Shown piece by piece: positions 8,164-15,433 of a DNA stretch of 64,000 nucleotides. The position numbers were made by a program, and so were the translations under genes. Origin of the DNA: Actinophytocola oryzae (GTDB lineage Bacteria > Actinomycetota > Actinomycetes > Mycobacteriales > Pseudonocardiaceae); the NCBI RefSeq assembly GCF_004364325.1, contig NZ_SOCP01000009.1, positions 186,001 to 250,000 of the forward strand. Direction: 5' to 3'. The notes under the pieces were generated by a model that searched no databases, had not been told where the DNA came from, and was given only the letters and a program-made list of their open reading frames with translations. Positions within the stretch are counted from its first letter, which is position 1. Every line of letters starts with the position of its first letter.

Positions 8164-10128
8164 GTGGCTGATCAGCTGAGGTGGGGCGTCGTCGGCCCCG
8201 GAAGGATCGCCCGCGCGTTCGCCGGGCAGCTGCCGAACTCCCGCACCGGACGGCTCGTCGCCGTCGGCAGCAGGGACCAACAGCGGGCGGCCGCGTTCGC
8301 CGCCGAGTTCGGCGGGGCTCGCGCGCACGGCTCCTACCAGGCGGTTCTCGACGACCCCGAGGTGGACGCGGTGTACGTCGCCACCCCGCACTCCGGGCAT
8401 CCCGAGTGGGTGGTGCGGGCGGCACGGGCAGGCAAGCACATCCTGTGCGAGAAGCCCCTCGCGATCACCTCGGCGCACGCGATGGCCGCGGTCGAGGCAG
8501 CACGCAGGCATGACGTCTTCCTGATGGAGGCGTTCATGTACCGGTGCCACCCGCAGATCCGGGCGCTGGCCGACCTGGTCCGCGACGGTGTGGTCGGCGA
8601 GGTCCGCCACGTCCAGGCGTCGTTCGCCTTCGCCACGGCGTCGAACCCGACCGGCAGGCTCTTCGCGCCCGAGCTGGGTGGGGGCGGAATCCTCGACGTG
8701 GGCGGCTATCCCGTGTCGGCGGCCCGGCTCGTCGCGGGCGCGGCGCGTGGGCTGCCGTTCGTCGACCCCGTGGCCGTGACCGGAGCGGGCCACCTCGGCG
8801 AGACCGGCGTGGACGAGTGGGCGATCGCCACCCTGGACTTCGGCGACGGGCTCACCGCGCACGTCGCCACCGGAGTGCGCCTCACCGCGGACAACACGAT
8901 CCGGGTCGTCGGCAGCGAGGGCTTCCTGGAGGTCGCCGACCCGTGGGTGCCCGCGCCGGACGTACCCGGTCGCGTCGCCGTGCACCGGGTCGGCGAGGAG
9001 CCCCGCGAGGTGACGACCGAGGCGATCCCGCAGTACGCGGCCGAGGCCGACGCGGTCGCCGACCACCTCGCCGACCGCCAGGCACCGCAGATGTCGTGGG
9101 CGGACAGCCTCGGCAACGCGGCGGCGCTGGACGCGTGGCGGGCCGCGATCGGGCTCGAGTACCCGGTCGAGCGGAACACCCCGACCGTCCACGGCGGACC
9201 GCTGCGGCGGGGCGACCGCCTGCCGTACGGCAGGCTGCCCGGCATCGACAAACCGGTGTCGCGCCTGGTGATGGGCGTGGACAACCAGCGCGACCTCCCG
9301 CACGCGTCGGTGATGTTCGACGACTACGTGGAGCAGGGCGGCAACACGTTCGACACCGCCTGGCTGTACGGCCACGGCCACCACGAGCGCCTGCTGGGCC
9401 GGTGGGTGGCGAACCGGGGTGTCCGCGACGACGTCGTGATCATCGGCAAGGGCTGCCACACCCCGCACTGCGACCCGGAGTCACTGCACCGCCAGCTGGG
9501 CGAGTCGCTGGAGCGCCTCGGCACCGACCACCTCGACCTGTACCTCATGCACCGCGACAACCCGGAGATCCCGGTCGGCGAGTTCGTCGACGCGATGGAG
9601 CAGGAGCGCGCCGCCGGGCGGGTGCGTGCGTACGGCGTGTCGAACTGGACCCTGCCGCGCGTGACGGAGGCGTCGGAGTACGCGGCCGCGCACGGCGTGG
9701 CGGGGTTCGCCGCGCTGAGCAACCACTTCAGCCTCGCCGAGGCGTACGCGGTGCCGTGGCAGGGCTGCGTGCACGTGACCGACGCGGTGTCGCGGGAGTG
9801 GCTGCGGTCGCACGACCTGCCGCTGCTGCCGTGGTCGAGCCAGGCACGCGGCTTCTTCACGGGCAGGGCGCACCCGGACGACCGTTCCGACGAGGAACTG
9901 GTGCGCTGCTACTACAGCGACGCGAACTTCGCGCGTCTGGCGAGGGCGGCGGAGCTGGCGACGTCACTGGGCGTGCCGACGACGGCGGTGGCGCTCGCCT
10001 ACGTGCTGCACCAACCGTTCCCGACGTTCGCGTTGATCGGCCCCCGCACCCTGGCCGAGACCCACGGCTCGCTGCGTGCACTGGACGTGACACTGACCCC
10101 CGAACAGGTGACCTGGCTCGAGGGCTGA
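8164..10128 (+). CDS. Fused Gfo/Idh/MocA oxidoreductase and aldo/keto reductase
   Basis: A 654-aa protein with two NAD(P)-dependent parts. The first (about 1-330) is Gfo/Idh/MocA: a Rossmann start RWGVVGPGRIARAFAGQL, then the signature AGKHILCEKPLAIT with the conserved EKP lysine. The second (about 350-650) is an aldo/keto reductase: FDTAWLYGHG with the catalytic Tyr, the HLDLYLMHRDN strand and a C-terminal SLGVPTTAVALAYVL segment. Both act on sugars or polyols in related proteins, so a coupled oxidation-reduction of a carbohydrate is a fair inference. I chose GTG 8164; GTG 8152 is an alternative. Confidence 0.85.
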   Translation: MADQLRWGVVGPGRIARAFAGQLPNSRTGRLVAVGSRDQQRAAAFAAEFGGARAHGSYQAVLDDPEVDAVYVATPHSGHPEWVVRAARAGKHILCEKPLAITSAHAMAAVEAARRHDVFLMEAFMYRCHPQIRALADLVRDGVVGEVRHVQASFAFATASNPTGRLFAPELGGGGILDVGGYPVSAARLVAGAARGLPFVDPVAVTGAGHLGETGVDEWAIATLDFGDGLTAHVATGVRLTADNTIRVVGSEGFLEVADPWVPAPDVPGRVAVHRVGEEPREVTTEAIPQYAAEADAVADHLADRQAPQMSWADSLGNAAALDAWRAAIGLEYPVERNTPTVHGGPLRRGDRLPYGRLPGIDKPVSRLVMGVDNQRDLPHASVMFDDYVEQGGNTFDTAWLYGHGHHERLLGRWVANRGVRDDVVIIGKGCHTPHCDPESLHRQLGESLERLGTDHLDLYLMHRDNPEIPVGEFVDAMEQERAAGRVRAYGVSNWTLPRVTEASEYAAAHGVAGFAALSNHFSLAEAYAVPWQGCVHVTDAVSREWLRSHDLPLLPWSSQARGFFTGRAHPDDRSDEELVRCYYSDANFARLARAAELATSLGVPTTAVALAYVLHQPFPTFALIGPRTLAETHGSLRALDVTLTPEQVTWLEG

Positions 10129-10264
10129 CCCGCTGTAGGCGAACGGCCACCCGTAGGTCCGAACGGAAGGGCACGACCCGCGCGAACACGGTGATCTCCC
10201 CGACCGAGGGGGCCGCGTCGGCCTAGACTTCGGCGCGACGTAGGCGTTCGTGGGAGGGACCGGG

Positions 10265-11419
10265 ATGGGCATCATCGCGAAGCTCAAGGGTGAGCTCGTC
10301 GACATCATCGAGTGGCTCGACGACAGTCGGTCGACGCTCGCCTGGCGCTTCCCGCGCTACGAGAACGAGATCAAGAACGGCGCGGAGCTGATCGTCCGAG
10401 AGGGACAGCGGGCGGTGTTCGTCTACCGTGGACAGCTCGCCGACCAGTTCGGGCCGGGCCACTACGAGCTGGTGACCGAGAACCTGCCGATCCTGTCCAC
10501 GTTGCAGGGCTGGTCGCACGGGTTCCGCAGCCCGTTCCGCAGCGAGGTCTACTTCATCAGCACCCGCCCGGTCACCGACCTGCGGTGGGGCACCCCGTCG
10601 CCGGTGACCGTGCGTGACCCCGACTTCACGATGGTGCAGGTCCGGGCGAACGGCCTGTGCGTGCTGCGCATCGCCGACCCCGAGATCTTCCTGCGCGAGG
10701 TCATCGGCACCGACTCGTCGGTGTCCACGGACGAGATCTCCGAGCTGCTGCGCCGGGTGATCACGCAGGCGTTCTCGGACATGGTGCTCGAGACGCGGCT
10801 GGGCGTGATCGACCTGCAGGGCCGCCAGACCGAGCTGGCGGGCAAGCTCAAGGACTACGTCCAGGAGCGGGTGGACGACGAGTTCGGCCTGAAGATCGAC
10901 GACATCGTCATGACGATCACGCTGCCGGAAGAGGTCACCGAGGCGATGACCCGCGGCGTGGCCCGCGGTGTGGAGCAGGCCCGCTACCTGGACAACGTCG
11001 GCCCGATGGACCGCCTCCAGCAGGGTGCCGCGGCCGAGGCGATGGTCGCGGCGGCCCGCAACGAGGGTGGTGGTGCGGGGTCGATGATGGGTGCCGGTCT
11101 CGGGATGGCGCTGGGGCAGCAGATGGGCAGCATGATGGCCGCGGGGGCGCCGCAGGCCGCGCCACAGGCGGGTCCGCCGCCGCTGCCCGGTGCCCAGCAG
11201 TTCCACGTGGAGATCAACGGTGCCGCGGCGGGGCCGTACACGCCGGACCAGCTGCGCCCGTTCGTGGCGGGCGGGCAGCTGACGCCCGCGACGCTCGTGT
11301 GGGCGAACGGGATGGCCGGGTGGGCTGCCGCGCAGACCGTGCCCGCCCTCGCGGGTCTGTTCGCCCCGGCCGGGCCGCCGCCGCTGCCGGGTGCGTCGCA
11401 ACGGGGTGGCAACGCGTGA
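10265..11419 (+). CDS. SPFH/Band 7 protein with C-terminal GYF_2 domain (YdjI-like)
   Basis: A 384-aa SPFH-family scaffold of the virion-core/YdjI type, expected at the inner face of the membrane. The SPFH region spans about 25-250 (from ENEIKNGAELIVREGQ to the helical VMTITLPEEVTEAMTRGV). A glycine/methionine-rich linker follows, then a GYF_2 (DUF4339) domain at 315-366 with NGAAAGPYTPDQL and TLVWANGMAGW. Two PPPLPG motifs flank it. ATG 10265 has a GGGAGG site 8 nt upstream. The stop overlaps the GTG of the zinc-ribbon gene (GTGA). GYF domains bind proline-rich peptides, and the next protein is rich in PPPLP. Confidence 0.9.
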   Translation: MGIIAKLKGELVDIIEWLDDSRSTLAWRFPRYENEIKNGAELIVREGQRAVFVYRGQLADQFGPGHYELVTENLPILSTLQGWSHGFRSPFRSEVYFISTRPVTDLRWGTPSPVTVRDPDFTMVQVRANGLCVLRIADPEIFLREVIGTDSSVSTDEISELLRRVITQAFSDMVLETRLGVIDLQGRQTELAGKLKDYVQERVDDEFGLKIDDIVMTITLPEEVTEAMTRGVARGVEQARYLDNVGPMDRLQQGAAAEAMVAAARNEGGGAGSMMGAGLGMALGQQMGSMMAAGAPQAAPQAGPPPLPGAQQFHVEINGAAAGPYTPDQLRPFVAGGQLTPATLVWANGMAGWAAAQTVPALAGLFAPAGPPPLPGASQRGGNA

Positions 11420-12837
11420 CCGGGCCGAGCGGTCCGCCCCCGCTGCCCGGCGGCCCCCCTCCGTTACCGGACGGCCACGAGCACCGCCAGGGCCCACCGC
11501 CCCTCCCGAACGGTTCGCGCCACCCGGGGCCACCGCAGTTCTCCAACGGTTCGGACCAAGGGCCACCGCCGCTGCCGGGTGGTCCCGGGCAGCCCGGGCC
11601 ACCGCCGCTTCCCGCCGGTCCGGGGCACGGGCCGCCGCCCCTGCCCGGCGGGCCCGGGCAGTACCAGGGGCCGCCACCGCCTCCCGCCGGGCCGAACCAA
11701 GGGCCCTACCAGGGGTCGTCGACCAGCCAGGACCCGGCGCTGCGGGCGACCCTGCACACCACCGAGCAGACCCGCACCTACCCCTGTCACCAGTGCGGCG
11801 CGCAGCTGGTGTTCGACATCGCCGCTCAGTTGCTCAAGTGCCCCAGCTGCGGCAACGAGCAGCCGATCATCGAGGACGCCGGCCGGTCGGTCGTCGAGCA
11901 CGATCTCGGGCTGATGCGCACCCAGCAGGCGCGGATGGTCGTCCAGGCAGGTGCCGAGAAGGAGATCGTCTGCCAGAACTGCGGTGGCCACACCACCTTC
12001 AGCGGCACCCTCACCGCCACCCGCTGCCCCTACTGCGCCACCCCGATCCAACGTGACGACATCCACGACTCGCCCAACCGCCTCCCGGTCGACGCCGTGC
12101 TGCCGTTCCAGGTCGCCGAGCCGGTCGCCCGCGAGGTCGTGGAGAAGTGGATCAAGAGTCGCTGGTTCGCGCCGAACGAGTTCAAGAAATACAGCGAGGT
12201 CGGGTCGTTCACCAGCGTCTACGCCTCCTACTTCACCTTCGACGCCTCCGCCGACACCGACTACACCGGTGAGCGTGGCACCACCTACACCGTCACCGTC
12301 GGCTCAGGTGAGAACCAGCGCACCGAGACCCGCATCCGGTGGACGCACGTGCGTGGCCGGGTGCACAACGAGTTCGACGACCTGCCCATCCTCGCCAACA
12401 CCGGGCTCGACGAGGGCAAGGTCGCCAAGCTCGAGCCGTGGCCCACCGAGCAGGCGCGGCCGTACTCGGCGGAGTACGTCGCCGGGCACCTGAGCCGGAC
12501 CTACGACCTGACCGCGGAGCAGTGCTTCGAACCTGCCCGCGAGCAGATGGACCAGGAGATCGAACGCACGATCCGCCGCGACATCGGCGGCAGCCAGCAG
12601 CGCGTCCACAGCAGGGACAGCCACTGGTACGACATGCGGTTCAAGTACCTGCTGATGCCCATCTGGCTGCTCACGGTGATCTACGAGGGCACGCCGTTCC
12701 AGGTGTGCATCAACGGCGTGACCGGCGAGGTGCAAGGCCGCCGCCCGATCAGCAAGATCAAGGTCACCCTGGCGGTGCTGGTCGCGCTCGTGGTCATCGT
12801 CGCCGTCGTGGTCCTCTACCAGTCACGCGGAGGCTGA
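11416..12837 (+). CDS. Proline-rich zinc-ribbon membrane protein (YdjG-like)
   Basis: A 473-aa protein with three parts. The N-terminal 105 residues are low-complexity and hold six PPPLP motifs. Two zinc ribbons follow, with cysteine pairs C124/C127 plus C142/C145 and C186/C189 plus C204/C207. A soluble region leads to one C-terminal transmembrane helix (about 445-467). Its GTG start overlaps the SPFH stop, so the two are co-translated. The set resembles Bacillus YdjG-YdjH-YdjI, which acts with PspA-type membrane stress proteins. The proline repeats are likely docking sites for the partner GYF domain. No enzyme activity is evident. Confidence 0.8.
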   Translation: MTGPSGPPPLPGGPPPLPDGHEHRQGPPPLPNGSRHPGPPQFSNGSDQGPPPLPGGPGQPGPPPLPAGPGHGPPPLPGGPGQYQGPPPPPAGPNQGPYQGSSTSQDPALRATLHTTEQTRTYPCHQCGAQLVFDIAAQLLKCPSCGNEQPIIEDAGRSVVEHDLGLMRTQQARMVVQAGAEKEIVCQNCGGHTTFSGTLTATRCPYCATPIQRDDIHDSPNRLPVDAVLPFQVAEPVAREVVEKWIKSRWFAPNEFKKYSEVGSFTSVYASYFTFDASADTDYTGERGTTYTVTVGSGENQRTETRIRWTHVRGRVHNEFDDLPILANTGLDEGKVAKLEPWPTEQARPYSAEYVAGHLSRTYDLTAEQCFEPAREQMDQEIERTIRRDIGGSQQRVHSRDSHWYDMRFKYLLMPIWLLTVIYEGTPFQVCINGVTGEVQGRRPISKIKVTLAVLVALVVIVAVVVLYQSRGG

Positions 12838-12838
12838 C

Positions 12839-13294
12839 GTGGGAACCGTGCTCCTTGTCGTGGTACTCGTGGTCGTCGTCGCGGCGGTGCTGTTCGCCGT
12901 CGCGTTGGCGCGCAAGGGAAAGCGCAAGTACGAGGCGCGTACCGGCGGCCCAGGGCTCGCGCCGAACGCCCCACGCGAGTGGGCGGGGGCGCACACCCCG
13001 GAGGCGAGGCTGCACCGCCGCCTGGCCGCCGCGGCGCGGTCGCTCGACGCCCAGCCGATGGGTGACGCGGTGACGATCGAGCAGCGGGTCACCATCGAGC
13101 AGCAGATCCAGCAGCTCGACGAGCAGTTGGTGGCCGTCGCGAGCGTGCCAGGCAACTCCTCGGGTGTCGCGGACATGGAGCCGCTGGTCAGCGACGTCGA
13201 ACGGGCCGTGGCCCAGCTCGCCACCACCGGCGTCGACATGGACCTGTTGAAACGCAACCAGGCCGAGCTGGACGCGGGTGAGCCCGGCACCTGA
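12839..13294 (+). CDS. Small single-pass membrane protein (YdjH-like position)
   Basis: A 151-aa protein with one long hydrophobic helix at residues 3-24 and then a basic stretch (KGKRKYEAR), so the rest should face the cytoplasm. The body is mostly predicted helical, with a QRVTIEQQIQQLDEQL segment that may form a coiled coil. It starts 1 nt after the stop of the zinc-ribbon gene and completes the three-gene operon. The position matches YdjH in related operons, but I cannot confirm homology. Confidence 0.7.
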   Translation: MGTVLLVVVLVVVVAAVLFAVALARKGKRKYEARTGGPGLAPNAPREWAGAHTPEARLHRRLAAAARSLDAQPMGDAVTIEQRVTIEQQIQQLDEQLVAVASVPGNSSGVADMEPLVSDVERAVAQLATTGVDMDLLKRNQAELDAGEPGT

Positions 13295-13329
13295 CCCCCT
13301 GCGTTCCGGACAAAAGCACACGAGTCGGC

Positions 13330-13518
13330 GTCAATCCGGCCACGGGCAGCGTGCCGGCCGCGGGCTTCACCGGCGCGAGCCTGCTGCTGGTGGCGGACCT
13401 GGTGGCGCGGCACGTGCTGCCGACCGAGCTGCCCACGGGCGTGGTGACCGGCGCGGTCGGCGCCCCGTACCTGCTGTGGCTGCTCGCCACGGCCAACCGG
13501 GCGGGCTCCGGCGGCTGA
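13330..13518 (+). pseudogene. C-terminal remnant of a FecCD-type siderophore ABC permease
   Basis: Translating from 13330 to the TGA at 13516-13518 gives about 62 residues typical of the end of FecCD/BtuC permeases: a membrane helix with GASLLLVADLVARHVLP, then ELPTGVVTGAVGAPYLLWLL. The complete family is about 330 aa with ten helices, so only the last one or two helices remain. No start signal is seen and upstream bases do not continue the homology. It is a deletion remnant of an iron-uptake operon. Confidence 0.7.
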
Positions 13519-13528
13519 CCGGCCGGGG

Positions 13529-14149
13529 CTACCAGTCCGGCAGCCTGCCCGCGGCCCGTTCCATGTCGGTGCAGTACACGGGCCCGGCGAGGTCGCCGGG
13601 CCAGTCGATGCCCGCCCAGAACGCGCGGGCGACCGGGTCGTCGGCGACCTCGGTGGTGGACCACTGGTAGGTGTCCGGCGGGGCGAGGGTGAGTGCGGCG
13701 GCGACGAGCACCCGGCCGTAGCCGCGCCGCCGGTGCGGCTCGTCGGTGCGCACGTGCTCGATGACGCCACGCCTGCACGGCCCGCAGACGGCTACGTCGA
13801 TGTCGGCGAGTGCCACGCCGTCGACGTGGAGCCGCAGCTGGCCGACGCCCGCGCGGGTGTCCGGCGGGACGCGGACGAGGACGAGACCCGTACGTGGTGC
13901 GCCGTCGACGGTGTGCTGCCGGGCGGGGTTGACGAGACACCAGCTGGCGAGCGGGTCGTGCAGGGCGTAGCAGACCCCGCAGGTGATCTCGGTGAGCGCG
14001 TACCGGTGGTGGTAGCTGGACCGCGCCCCGGCGATGGCCAGCCGGTGCCCACGCAGGCAGTCAAGGGGGATCCGTTCGTCGCGAGCCGGCCGGACCGGGC
14101 GCGCGGCGCCGTAGACCCCCCGCGCGACGTCCCGCACCTCATCGCTCAC
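13529..14149 (-). CDS. GNAT-family N-acetyltransferase
   Basis: A 206-aa protein whose C-terminal half has the GNAT acetyl-CoA signature RRRGYGRVLVAAAL, with a preceding HVRTDEPHRRRGYG strand, then AFWAGIDW near the end as in many small-molecule acetyltransferases. The N-terminal half has several Cys and His residues (CGVCYALHDP, CGPCRRG) that could bind a metal, which is less usual. The substrate is unknown. The gene lies downstream of the oxidoreductase and TetR genes on the same strand but 120 nt away, so it may be expressed separately. Confidence 0.7.
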   Translation of the reverse strand: MSDEVRDVARGVYGAARPVRPARDERIPLDCLRGHRLAIAGARSSYHHRYALTEITCGVCYALHDPLASWCLVNPARQHTVDGAPRTGLVLVRVPPDTRAGVGQLRLHVDGVALADIDVAVCGPCRRGVIEHVRTDEPHRRRGYGRVLVAAALTLAPPDTYQWSTTEVADDPVARAFWAGIDWPGDLAGPVYCTDMERAAGRLPDW

Positions 14150-14241
14150 ACGTTCGATTATGGGCCCGTCCGGCCAGACAGGGAAGGGTTTCGCCGATCA
14201 GAGCCCGCACGAGGACGCAGCGTACCCGCGCAGCGACGTGG

Positions 14242-14267
14242 AGTCCACTGTGGTCAGTCCACTGTGG
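14242..14267. repeat. 12-bp tandem direct repeat AGTCCACTGTGG
   Basis: Two identical 12-bp copies at 14242-14253 and 14256-14267, separated by TC. Each includes a near-palindrome CCACTGTGG. They lie between the GNAT start and the oxidoreductase stop, so they could be an operator for the GNAT gene or chance. Confidence 0.3.
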
Positions 14268-14269
14268 AT

Positions 14270-14764
14270 CTATCGGCCGACTGTCGAGCCGCCGAGTGGC
14301 ATCGGGGGGAGGCCGAGCTTGCGGTGGTCCCACGAGCGGACCCGCGTCACGTCCACCCGGACCGCGACCCGCTTGTGGAGCATGGCCGCCACCATCGGTT
14401 TCGTCTCCTCGCCGTAGGGCCCGTGGTAGCGCTCCCACACGTTGACGCCGACCGCCCACAGCGCCGCCGCGTCGTCGACGACCTCGGCGCGGCCCTCCAG
14501 CGACACGCCGCGCAGGGCGTCGTAGGTCTCCCCGTCCTCCAGCAGGACGGTGACCCTCGGGTCACGCCGGATGTTCACCGCCTTCTGCGCCTTGGCCTTG
14601 GTCTCGAACCACAGCACGCCGTCGAGCACGGCGAACCACATCGCGACCGCGTGGGGGTGGCCGGTCGCGCCGACGGTCACCAGCGTCGCCGTGCGGCGGC
14701 CTGCGACGAACGCCTCGACCTCCTCGGCCGTCATCTCAACCTGTGCTCGCTGGTTGGCGCCCAA
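14270..14764 (-). CDS. Pyridoxamine 5'-phosphate oxidase-fold (PPOX) protein
   Basis: A 164-aa split beta-barrel protein of the PPOX superfamily, which bind FMN or F420 and act as small oxidoreductases. Landmarks are RTATLVTVGATGHPHAVAMW, FETKAKAQKAVNIRRDPRVT and the GVSLEGRAEVVDD strand. The TTG start at 14764 is preferred because a GGAGGAGAGG ribosome site is directly upstream; an internal ATG 10 codons later has weaker context. The start overlaps the end of the tetR gene by 29 nt, so the two are one operon under the palindromic operator shared with fadD. Confidence 0.8.
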   Translation of the reverse strand: MGANQRAQVEMTAEEVEAFVAGRRTATLVTVGATGHPHAVAMWFAVLDGVLWFETKAKAQKAVNIRRDPRVTVLLEDGETYDALRGVSLEGRAEVVDDAAALWAVGVNVWERYHGPYGEETKPMVAAMLHKRVAVRVDVTRVRSWDHRKLGLPPMPLGGSTVGR

Positions 14765-15386
14765 CGGAACCTCTCCTCCCGCGACGGTCCGGCGGCGGAC
14801 CGGCCAGTATCGATGTCACGACCTCGACCAGGTCGGCGACGACCTCCTCGGGGGTCCCCGCGTCCGGTCCCTGGAGCAGTCTGGTGCGCTCCACGTCGCC
14901 GAGGACGGTCAGCGTGACGTTCATCGCCTGGGTCAGGCGGAAGTTGAGGACCCTGGCGGGGACGCCGGGGCGGCACCGCTCCAGCAGCTCGACGAACGCG
15001 GCGTTGCGCCGGAGGAACGACCCGGCGAGCGTGCCGAGCCCCGCGCCGTCGCCCCTGGCCAGCAGTTGGCCGACCAGGCGCACCCAGTGCTCGCCGCCCG
15101 CGTCGAGGACGGCGACGACCGGCTGTACGAACGCGCGGGCAAGGTCGTGCGTGGTGACCTCGCCGTCCGCCAGGTCCCGCAGCACGGCGTCCCGCTCGCC
15201 GACGATCTGGTCGAGACGGCCACGCAGCACGGCGTCGAGCAGCCCCTCCTTCGAGCCGAAGTGGTAGTGGATCGCCGCCACGTTCGTCTCGGCCGCCTGC
15301 ATCACGGTGCGCAGCGACACCGCGCCGACGCCCTGTTCGGCGAACAGGCGCTCCGCGGCGGCGACCAGTGCGGCTCGGGTGGACAC
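14736..15386 (-). CDS. TetR-family transcriptional regulator
   Basis: A 216-aa one-component regulator. The N-terminal helix-turn-helix runs from ALVAAAERLFAEQGVGAVSL through TNVAAIHYHFGSKEGLLDAVL, the standard TetR DNA-binding unit. The C-terminal domain should bind a ligand, by context an acyl-CoA. It is divergent from an acyl-CoA synthetase gene, with a near-perfect 27-bp palindrome between the two, so autoregulation and repression of fadD are likely. Its 3' end overlaps the PPOX gene. Confidence 0.9.
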   Translation of the reverse strand: MSTRAALVAAAERLFAEQGVGAVSLRTVMQAAETNVAAIHYHFGSKEGLLDAVLRGRLDQIVGERDAVLRDLADGEVTTHDLARAFVQPVVAVLDAGGEHWVRLVGQLLARGDGAGLGTLAGSFLRRNAAFVELLERCRPGVPARVLNFRLTQAMNVTLTVLGDVERTRLLQGPDAGTPEEVVADLVEVVTSILAGPPPDRRGRRGSVGRQPASTG

Positions 15387-15395
15387 CCCACGAGA

Positions 15396-15422
15396 CTATC
15401 AACTGATTCAATCAGTCGATAG
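15396..15422. promoter_or_regulatory. TetR operator palindrome between tetR and fadD
   Basis: A 27-bp palindrome with half-site CTATC-n-ACTGATT and its complement AATCAGT-n-GATAG around a central base. Only one internal pair and the centre break symmetry. It lies 9 nt before the tetR start and 11 nt before fadD, overlapping both start regions, as expected for a repressor site. Confidence 0.75.
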
Positions 15423-15433
15423 AATCGCCCGTC

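Noticed and set aside
14242..14267. Phage or element attachment site from the tandem AGTCCACTGTGG repeat
   Set aside because: No integrase, tRNA gene or second distant copy is seen; tandem arrangement fits a small operator or chance better.
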